This document shows, one piece after another, positions 57,726 to 64,000 of a stretch of 64,000 nucleotides of DNA. Origin of the DNA: Deltaproteobacteria bacterium (lineage in GTDB: Bacteria; Myxococcota; B64-G9); contig JAFDKH010000001.1 in assembly GCA_019307065.1 (NCBI GenBank), forward strand, positions 1 to 64,000, in the 5' to 3' direction. The translations under genes were made by a program, and so were the position numbers. The notes beneath the pieces are model-generated. The model made no database searches and was not told the DNA's origin. It saw only the letters and a program-made list of their open reading frames with translations. Each line of letters opens with the position of its first letter. Position 1 is the stretch's first letter.

Positions 57726-59705
57726 ATGCTGCCAATCAAGCGAGTCGTACTTTTCAAACACGGAGTCGGCTATTTTCAGCGTCTGGGCTCGGTCGAAGAC
57801 GATCAGCTGATCGAACTCAGTTTTAAAGCCAATCAGATGAACGATGTGCTCAAGAGCCTGACCGTATTAGATTTCAACGGGGGTACTTTTGCCGCCCTGA
57901 GCTACGATTCCGAAGAGCCACTCGAACGGCGCCTGGCGGAACTGACCATGAGCATTCCGGAAAAAGGCGCTATCTCGGCCTTTCTAGATCGACTCAAGGG
58001 TGCCCGGGTTTCGGTCCCGCGCGGCAGCTCCGAATTGATCGGCGCCATAGTCGGAATTGAGGAAGTCAGCCGCACTCAAAACGACGCTGTTATTAAAGAT
58101 GCTCACCTGGCCATACTGGCCGAAGGGGGGCGCCTGGTGCGGGTGCCTTTGCTCGAAGTCGAAGAGCTGCGCTTCCTGGACGAAAGCATTCAACGCGACC
58201 TGCAGACCTTGCTGGATATCCTGATCTCGGGTCTGCGCAAGGATCGCAAACGTCTTTCTATCCAGGCCAAAGGCACCGGAAAAAGAGAAGTATCACTGGC
58301 CTATGTAGTCGAGGCTCCCGTCTGGAAAACCTCCTACCGAATCGTCCTGCCGGCCACCAGTGATGAAGAACCGCTGCTGCAAGGCTGGGCCCTGGTCGAC
58401 AATACGACCGAGGATGATTGGCAAGGAGTTTCCCTGAGCCTGGTGGCCGGTCTGCCGATTTCTTTCATTCATGATTTGTATACTCCGCGCTATCGCCAGC
58501 GTCCGATCGTTGAAGTCCAAGAAGAAGCCGCGGTCGCTCCGCCAATCGTGGAATCCGGCATGCTGATGGACATGGCCGGCGAAGAGCTCGATGACTATGA
58601 TGAGGAGGCCTGCGATGAATTTGCCCCGGCCGCCCCGTCACGTTCACGAATGGCCAAGAAAAGCGCTCGCATGGCGGCTCCGCCCGAGCCAATGGGCGGG
58701 GCAGTCAGTTCTTCGGTCGAAGTCCATACTCGCACTCAAGAGGTCGGCGATCTGTTTGCCTACGAAATCACTCAGCCGGTCGACATTGCCCGCTCGCGCT
58801 CGGCCCTGGTGCCGATCCTGCAGGCCGAAGTAGACATGGAACGGGTTGCGCTTTATAACCCCGAAATCCGCGACAAGAACCCGATGACTGCTTTCAGGAT
58901 CAAGAACAGCTCGGGCCTGACCCTGGAAGGCGGACCGGTCACCGTATTCGAAGGCAACGGTTACGTCGGCGAGGCAATGCTGGACACCATGCGCCAGGAC
59001 GAAGAAAGGATCACGCCCTACTCGGTCGAACTCGGAGTAACCGTCAAACACGATGTAACCTACCATCGGGAAAACTTCACCCGCATAACCAAATCGGGCA
59101 ATCACATTTACAAACACTATCGCCAGTTGATGAAGACAAAATACGAGTTCGCCTCGCGTCTCGATCGCCTGGTCGGCTGTTATCTGGATCACCGCTTCAG
59201 CTACGATGTCCGCGAGGAAACCCCGGACCCGGTTGAAATAACCGACAACTTTTGGCGCTTCAAGATCGAACTGGCCGCCAACAAGCCGACTACTTTCGTG
59301 GTGACCGAAGTCAGTGAACAGTACGAAAGCATCGAAATCCGGGGTATCGTCCTGACTGCCATCCGGCAGATGGTTTCTGAGAAACTGATTTCCGAGGCGG
59401 TCAAGGACGAACTCGAAAAGATCGCCAACAAGGCCGAGGAGCTGACAAAGATCGAAGAAATTATAAGAAAAAAAGAACAGCATGAAGCAAAAATCGAAAA
59501 AGGGCAGAAACGATTGCGTGAAAACCTCAAATCACTCGGCAACACAAGCGAAGAGGCCAAGTTGAGACAGAAATATGTCTCGTCTCTGGCAAGAGAGGAA
59601 GAGCTGATAGAGAGACTGCGCAGCGAGGTAGCCGAACTCAGAAACAAATACGACCAGGAGAAGAAGGCTCTCAAGAGCATGGTCGACCAGTTGAAACTGC
59701 GATAA
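57726..59705 (+). CDS. DUF4139 domain protein with C-terminal coiled coil
   Basis: 659 aa. It opens L-P-I-K-R-V-V-L-F-K-H-G-V-G-Y-F, the N-terminal signature of this family, with DUF4139 barrels after it: Y-V-V-E-A-P-V-W-K-T-S-Y-R, then L-Q-G-W-A-L-V-D-N-T-T-E-D-D-W. A Ser/Pro/Met-rich insert (about 265-335) separates the halves. The last 100 residues are a charged coiled coil. There is no signal peptide. AAGGAG lies 6 bp before the ATG. Function of the family is unknown; some members influence surface polysaccharide. It precedes an M1 peptidase by 23 bp. Confidence 0.87.
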   Translation: MLPIKRVVLFKHGVGYFQRLGSVEDDQLIELSFKANQMNDVLKSLTVLDFNGGTFAALSYDSEEPLERRLAELTMSIPEKGAISAFLDRLKGARVSVPRGSSELIGAIVGIEEVSRTQNDAVIKDAHLAILAEGGRLVRVPLLEVEELRFLDESIQRDLQTLLDILISGLRKDRKRLSIQAKGTGKREVSLAYVVEAPVWKTSYRIVLPATSDEEPLLQGWALVDNTTEDDWQGVSLSLVAGLPISFIHDLYTPRYRQRPIVEVQEEAAVAPPIVESGMLMDMAGEELDDYDEEACDEFAPAAPSRSRMAKKSARMAAPPEPMGGAVSSSVEVHTRTQEVGDLFAYEITQPVDIARSRSALVPILQAEVDMERVALYNPEIRDKNPMTAFRIKNSSGLTLEGGPVTVFEGNGYVGEAMLDTMRQDEERITPYSVELGVTVKHDVTYHRENFTRITKSGNHIYKHYRQLMKTKYEFASRLDRLVGCYLDHRFSYDVREETPDPVEITDNFWRFKIELAANKPTTFVVTEVSEQYESIEIRGIVLTAIRQMVSEKLISEAVKDELEKIANKAEELTKIEEIIRKKEQHEAKIEKGQKRLRENLKSLGNTSEEAKLRQKYVSSLAREEELIERLRSEVAELRNKYDQEKKALKSMVDQLKLR

Positions 59706-59728
59706 AATTCAGCTCCAGGAGCAATATC

Positions 59729-61528
59729 TTGAAAAAACTGCTTAACTGCCTTTTAGGATTAACCCTGGCCTGGGCATTGCCGGCCTCGGCCGAAACCAGC
59801 CCAACCCCGCCCGGTCCGAAAGCCTACGATGCCGCTCCATTTGTAAAAGGCTTTTCGCGACCCTACCAGAAGAACACGGCTCGTAAACTGGGTATCAAAT
59901 CTCTGTCCGACTTACCTTTGTATCAGCTTGACATGGAACTCAACGCCGTGCTGGGCACGCTGAAGATTAAACAAGATGTCAACTTCAAGAACACGACTTC
60001 GAGTGCCTTGAACGATCTGGTGTTTCGCACCTATCCCAATGTCCTCAACGTGTCTTCGGGCAAGGAGCGCAACCTCGAATTCGGCAAGATTACGATTAAT
60101 GGGCAGCCGGGACACGCTCAAGAAATCAATCCGTCGGCCTGGCGAATAACGCTTGCCCAACCGCTATTACCCGGCCAAAGGGTTCTGATTGGTCTGCAAA
60201 TCAATGCAGTCATTCCGCGCATGCAAACCAACCCCGAGTCGGCCGGTTTTACCAACATAATGGCCGAACTGATGGGCAAACAAGGCCGCGAGGGGTACGG
60301 CATCTATGCCCGGCATGAAGGCATTTTCAACCTTGGTTTCTTCTATCCAATCCTGCCGGTTCGCATGGGCCAGGATTGGGACACTGAACTGCCGGCCGGA
60401 ATGGGAGATGTGGCTCATTTCGATGTAGCCAATTATTTAGTCAAATTGCGGGTACCCAAAACCATGCTGGTGGCCTCATCCGGCACTCAAGTCGGCGAAC
60501 AAGCTCTGGGGACCGGACCTCAGGATAAAAAAGAAGTCTACCTGATGGGCGCAGCCTTGAGGCACTTTGCTCTGCAACTATCCACGCGCTACGTGACCAA
60601 GCAAAAGAAGGTCAACGGAATCAATGTACGGGTCTTTGTTCTCCAAGAACGCAAGAACGAAGCCGATAAATTGTTGGGCTATGCTGCCGGGGCTGTCCAG
60701 ACTTTTATGAAACTTTTCGGACACTTTCCATACTCCGAGCTCGATGTAGCCGATGCACCCCTGATTGGCGGTGCGGGGGGCATGGAGTATCCGGGGCTGG
60801 TCACAGTCGCGGTAGCCTTGACCAATCCCCAGACAGGCGGCCCGATGGGTGCCTTAATTGGCAAGCTCATGGAGAGTACTGCCACTGTCGAGTTTGTCCT
60901 GGCTCACGAAGTTGCCCATCAATGGTTTCATGTACTGGTCGGATCGGACTCCAACCGCCACCCTTTTCTGGACGAAGCCCTGGCCAACTACGCCGCGGTC
61001 CTATATTTCGAGAAGAGACACGGCAGTCAGGCTGCGATCAACCAGCTCCAAATGCAGTTAGCCATGCCCTATCAGCTGCATCGTGCTTTCGGCGGACGCG
61101 ACGGCCGAGTCGATCGAGCGGTAAAAGATTTCTCCAACCAACTGGAGTACGCCGCCCTGGTGTATGGCAAAGGCGCTTTGTTTTTTCACTTTTTAAGAAC
61201 GGCGATCGGCAAGAAGACGTTCTTCCGCTGCCTGAAAAACTACATCCGCAATAACGCCTTCCGTCAGGCAGACCCGGCTGACTTGCTCAAAGCCTTTGTG
61301 CAGGGCTCAAAAAAAGGCCGGAAGGTTAAAGCCTTGTATAAAAGATGGATCCATGAACGCCACGCCGATCAGGATCTTGCCAAGCTGAAACTACCCAGCC
61401 TGAACAAGCTACTCGGGCAACTAAAGAATCTGAAGGGGTTTCACAATGTCAAACTGGACGGGGCCATTGATCCGGCGACTCTGCGGCTTTTTCAGCAGGC
61501 TATTAAGCAGATATCCGGCGGACCTTGA
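59729..61528 (+). CDS. M1 family aminopeptidase-like exported metallopeptidase
   Basis: 599 aa. Signal peptide ends P-A-S-A-E. The zinc site is H393-E-V-A-H397 followed by E416 in D-E-A-L-A-N-Y, the exact HExxH-18-E gluzincin spacing. The exopeptidase motif is G-G-A-G-G-M-E-Y, close to the GxMEN motif. TTG start with AGGAGC. It probably degrades peptides in the periplasm. Likely co-transcribed with the DUF4139 gene. Confidence 0.92.
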   Translation: MKKLLNCLLGLTLAWALPASAETSPTPPGPKAYDAAPFVKGFSRPYQKNTARKLGIKSLSDLPLYQLDMELNAVLGTLKIKQDVNFKNTTSSALNDLVFRTYPNVLNVSSGKERNLEFGKITINGQPGHAQEINPSAWRITLAQPLLPGQRVLIGLQINAVIPRMQTNPESAGFTNIMAELMGKQGREGYGIYARHEGIFNLGFFYPILPVRMGQDWDTELPAGMGDVAHFDVANYLVKLRVPKTMLVASSGTQVGEQALGTGPQDKKEVYLMGAALRHFALQLSTRYVTKQKKVNGINVRVFVLQERKNEADKLLGYAAGAVQTFMKLFGHFPYSELDVADAPLIGGAGGMEYPGLVTVAVALTNPQTGGPMGALIGKLMESTATVEFVLAHEVAHQWFHVLVGSDSNRHPFLDEALANYAAVLYFEKRHGSQAAINQLQMQLAMPYQLHRAFGGRDGRVDRAVKDFSNQLEYAALVYGKGALFFHFLRTAIGKKTFFRCLKNYIRNNAFRQADPADLLKAFVQGSKKGRKVKALYKRWIHERHADQDLAKLKLPSLNKLLGQLKNLKGFHNVKLDGAIDPATLRLFQQAIKQISGGP

Positions 61529-61536
61529 TAACGTGT

Positions 61537-62289
61537 TTAAATAATATCGTAGCCGCCCTCTTCGAATAAACGCAACGAAAGGGCGATTGTGTGCTCCATG
61601 CAGTTGACAATCAGATCATGTAGAACCTGGGGTCCAACTCGCAGGGCATCATAGTAATGCTGCCGCTCCATCGACGGGATTATTACCGGCAAGTAACCTG
61701 CCTGTAGGATAAAATAGTTCATCGCCAACCGGGCCACCTTGCCAGTTTCGCTATCGAACGGGTAAATGTGCATCAGACGAAAATGAATTTCGGCGGCCTG
61801 CCTAAACGGATGAAATTGTCTGAACCCCTTGGTCTTCATTTCCTTGATGAGCTTGTTCATCTGATAGGAGATGCGACCGGGCGGCAGGATCTCGTGGTAG
61901 TAAGTGCGATGAATTGGAATATCTTTGCGATAGACTCCGCCCTGTCGATTACTGAGACCGTAAGAGATTACCTGGTGCAAGTCTTTAATGTAGGTCAATG
62001 TCGGCATTCGCGTAGAAGTGTCTGCGCTTTTTCTCACCTTTTCGATTGCGTTTTTATGATTGCGAATTCGTTGGTAGACCGGAATGAGAATGCCATCTTC
62101 CAGCGAGGCGTGATCCAGGGCCGCCTTGAGGTCAAAAACATCTAGGACGACTCCCTCCAGGGCGTTTTCGTGATAAATCCAGGATACTTCGAATTTCTCA
62201 TGAAACCGACTCGCTTCTTGCTTGTTTTTGGCAATAATGTCTTTCAGTTCTTTGGTTTGATCGTCTATGTCGAAATAGACTGTACGCAT
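61537..62289 (-). CDS. Fic-domain protein lacking the catalytic histidine
   Basis: 250 aa, all-helical Fic fold. The motif region reads H-I-Y-P-F-D-S-E-T-G-K-V-A-R-L at 174-188. Against the consensus HPFxDGNGRxxR, the catalytic His is Tyr176, the D-G-N is S-E-T (180-182) and the first Arg is Lys184; Pro, Phe, the second Gly and Arg187 remain. An inhibitory-like N-A-L-E-G (42-46) is kept. AMP transfer by the standard route should be impossible, but phosphate-binding residues are partly intact, so it may bind nucleotide or do other chemistry. It stands alone in its transcription unit. Confidence 0.85.
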   Translation of the reverse strand: MRTVYFDIDDQTKELKDIIAKNKQEASRFHEKFEVSWIYHENALEGVVLDVFDLKAALDHASLEDGILIPVYQRIRNHKNAIEKVRKSADTSTRMPTLTYIKDLHQVISYGLSNRQGGVYRKDIPIHRTYYHEILPPGRISYQMNKLIKEMKTKGFRQFHPFRQAAEIHFRLMHIYPFDSETGKVARLAMNYFILQAGYLPVIIPSMERQHYYDALRVGPQVLHDLIVNCMEHTIALSLRLFEEGGYDII

Positions 62290-62444
62290 TATATAGGCTG
62301 CCTGTTCCGAGAATTATTACCAAAAATCCAATTCACCCAAGATGGCCCGGTCCCCTGACAAGGGGTGTGCGCTTACTACCACACCAGGCGGATCTTGTCA
62401 AAAAGAGCCCGGCTCGGCACACATAAGATTTTGTAATTTATGGA

Positions 62445-63794
62445 CTATATCGCTACAAAAAAGGAACTGCAGGCTTGATCAACAAGGCTTTTCTCGAGGG
62501 CCGGTTTCTTGCGCTTGAAATGGGCAACATCGAGGATCAGATTGATAATGTCGCGCGGGTGACAAGAGCGTAACTCCATGTCATATTGATGATAATAGTT
62601 ATCAATGATGTAGCTGACCACTTCGTCCTGATAGCGAATTCCCCTGGCAGCACAAACATCTCTGAATATTCGACGGTATTCCTGTTCGCTAGGGTTGCCC
62701 ACCTCTATCTTGTATTTGATCCGGCGCAAGAAGGCTTCGTCGACTAGTTCCTTGGGGTCTAAGTTGGTTGCGAAAATAATCAACTGGTCGAACGGAATTT
62801 CGAATTTCTTGCCGGTGTGCAAGGTCATGTAATCAACTCTCTTTTCGAGAGGCACAATCCAGCGATTGAGCAGATCAGTCGGGTGAACCCGCTGACGCCC
62901 AAAGTCGTCGATCAACAACATGCCCCCGTTGGCCTTTACCTGGAAGGGTGCCTCGTAGAACTGCGTGTTCTGGTTATAGATCAAGTCGAGGGTTTCCAGG
63001 GTCAGTTCGCCACCCACCACCACCGATGGTCTGCGAGACAACAACCAGCGCCGATCGAATTCCGGGCCGGTTTTCTTCACCAATGGGGCCGCTACATTTT
63101 TACCCCGGATTGGGGGTGGCCGGGCCGGCTCCCGATCCAGGTCGATGACCCGGTGGGCCAGGGGATCGAACACCTTGATCACCTGTCCGTCAACTTCGAT
63201 TGCGTGGGGAATGAAAACCTCGCCCCCCAGAATATCTGCAACGATTTCTGCGACAGTCGTTTTGCCATTGCCCGGAGGACCGTACAGGAAAAGTGAACGG
63301 CTCGAGTTTATCGCCGGTCCGAGTTGTTCGTAGAACCCGCTCGGCAAAACCAGGGTTTTGAAGGCTTCTTTGACGGCTTCGATTCCAACAAAAGGGACAT
63401 CTTGCATCTGTAACCGGATCAACGATGAATACTGTTCTAATGGAATCGGCGCCTTGCCGGTATAGGAAGTCCGTCGGACAGCTTCCCGGGCGACCTCGCG
63501 GCCGCGCTCGGTAAGAACGTAGTCAAAGGAGGCTCGCCCGAAGCCCTTGCCGCCTTTCATGTCGACTAAGCGCTCTTGGGCCACGAATTTGATGACATCT
63601 TCGACCACTCCGGAGAAGGGCAGCCCCATTTCATTGGCCAGCGCGACACCCGACATCAGCCCGCCGTAATACAAGAACCGAAGAGCCAGATCGCTCAAAA
63701 AACCTATGGGCAACCCGGTCTCCTCGACGTTGCGCGGTTGCGGGGGAGCCAGGTCGAGAATGTCTGGTCGCTCCAGGCCGTATGGATTGCTCAT
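62445..63794 (-). CDS. AAA+ family ATPase
   Basis: 449 aa. A helical N-terminal region (about 1-130, with a winged-helix look: L-A-L-R-F-L-Y-Y-G-G and L-T-E-R-G-R-E-V-A-R) precedes the AAA+ core. Walker A G-P-P-G-N-G-K-T-T, Walker B G-G-M-L-L-I-D-D-F and sensor-1 I-F-A-T-N-L are present. It resembles Lon/FtsH-neighbour predicted ATPases of unknown target. GAGGAG precedes the ATG. No partner gene in the window; the sugar permease upstream ends 23 bp before it. Confidence 0.87.
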   Translation of the reverse strand: MSNPYGLERPDILDLAPPQPRNVEETGLPIGFLSDLALRFLYYGGLMSGVALANEMGLPFSGVVEDVIKFVAQERLVDMKGGKGFGRASFDYVLTERGREVAREAVRRTSYTGKAPIPLEQYSSLIRLQMQDVPFVGIEAVKEAFKTLVLPSGFYEQLGPAINSSRSLFLYGPPGNGKTTVAEIVADILGGEVFIPHAIEVDGQVIKVFDPLAHRVIDLDREPARPPPIRGKNVAAPLVKKTGPEFDRRWLLSRRPSVVVGGELTLETLDLIYNQNTQFYEAPFQVKANGGMLLIDDFGRQRVHPTDLLNRWIVPLEKRVDYMTLHTGKKFEIPFDQLIIFATNLDPKELVDEAFLRRIKYKIEVGNPSEQEYRRIFRDVCAARGIRYQDEVVSYIIDNYYHQYDMELRSCHPRDIINLILDVAHFKRKKPALEKSLVDQACSSFFVAI

Positions 63795-63817
63795 GATTTA
63801 CTCCTCGTTAAACTCGA

Positions 63818-64000
63818 TTAACCTTTTACACCACCGGCGGTTAGCCCGCCAACCAAATGGCGCTGCAGCAAAAAGAACAGAGCCACTACCGGCACAGAAA
63901 CAATTATGGCTCCGGCGGCAAAGTGTCCCCATTCGACAGTCGTGGCGGACACGTAGCTATTCAACATGACCGGCAGAGTTGTGGCGGTTTCATCATTCAT
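63818..64000 (-). CDS. Sugar ABC transporter permease, MalG type (C-terminal end only)
   Basis: The last 60 residues of a binding-protein-dependent permease. It shows the end of the coupling-helix side (P-V-M-L-N-S-Y), one membrane helix ([18 protein letters not shown]) and the family's terminal [12 protein letters not shown]. Most of the gene lies beyond the window, so the in-frame ATG at the edge is not the true start. Family is clear, substrate cannot be told. Confidence 0.85.
   Translation of the reverse strand: MNDETATTLPVMLNSYVSATTVEWGHFAAGAIIVSVPVVALFFLLQRHLVGGLTAGGVKG

Noticed and set aside
62350-62370. CCCCT/AGGGG stem as a terminator
   Set aside because: Only a 5-bp stem, no T-run on either strand, and it lies in the promoter region of the Fic-like gene.
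1-64000. CRISPR arrays, tRNA or rRNA genes, transposases, phage genes
   Set aside because: I found no spaced direct repeats, cloverleaf or rRNA-like stretch, DDE transposase or integrase motif in reading through; absence rests on visual inspection.

Overview
The window reads as a chromosomal contig from an uncultured, largely anaerobic deltaproteobacterial lineage (Myxococcota / Bradymonadota / Desulfobacterota grade). This is inferred from content, not from a marker-gene tree. The clues are an Hmc-type transmembrane redox complex, a 2-hydroxyacyl-CoA dehydratase pair, several PilZ proteins, two DUF4388/J-domain proteins, Cys-rich surface lipoproteins with many C-x4-D-C type repeats, a caspase-like protease, and ECF sigma/anti-sigma pairs. 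Coding density is high, on both strands, and many genes overlap by 1-4 bp. I see no rRNA, tRNA, CRISPR array, integrase or insertion sequence.

Region by region. (1) 1-7808: Hmc-like respiratory complex genes. An NrfD-type subunit and a 39-residue HmcD-like protein lie on the plus strand, followed by a DUF89 protein. On the minus strand is a tightly packed series: Rrf2 regulator, macrodomain protein, HmcE, HmcF fused to a receiver domain, a double-PAS histidine kinase and a response regulator. Two 27-bp Rrf2-like operators precede this series, and a second Rrf2 gene lies just upstream. (2) 7857-11530: YeiH-like exporter operon, LarE with a MoaD/ThiS-like protein, and a 'mobile mystery protein A' regulator with three phased operators. 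(3) 11784-20768: metal efflux permease with HMA domain, HExxH protease, FmdB, ECF sigma, thioredoxin, an interrupted HAD phosphatase, an FHA-GGDEF protein, an M23 peptidase and a NagZ-like GH3 enzyme. (4) 20945-31405: DUF4388/J-domain proteins, PilZ proteins, omega subunit and a Gld-like ABC export operon. (5) 31596-40371: transglutaminase lipoprotein, M3 peptidase, a very Cys-rich lipoprotein and a propeller lipoprotein. (6) 40534-49463: GT21-like glycosyltransferase, TPP enzyme, 2-hydroxyacyl-CoA dehydratase pair, Fic protein and a kinase-cyclase fusion. (7) 49471-55699: minus-strand cluster of a caspase/beta-barrel protein, Cys-rich protein, ECF sigma, zinc-finger anti-sigma, TolB-like membrane protein and repeat lipoprotein. 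(8) 55854-64000: FadD, DUF4139 protein, M1 peptidase, a Fic-like protein that has lost its catalytic His, an AAA+ ATPase and the end of a sugar ABC permease.

Two clusters look most like under-described systems. The first is the Rrf2/macrodomain/Hmc/REC/PAS-kinase operon, which physically joins a redox Fe-S subunit to phosphorelay parts. The second is the caspase-barrel/ECF/anti-sigma/lipoprotein cluster, an envelope stress or death-like module whose parts are recognisable singly but whose joint job is unknown.
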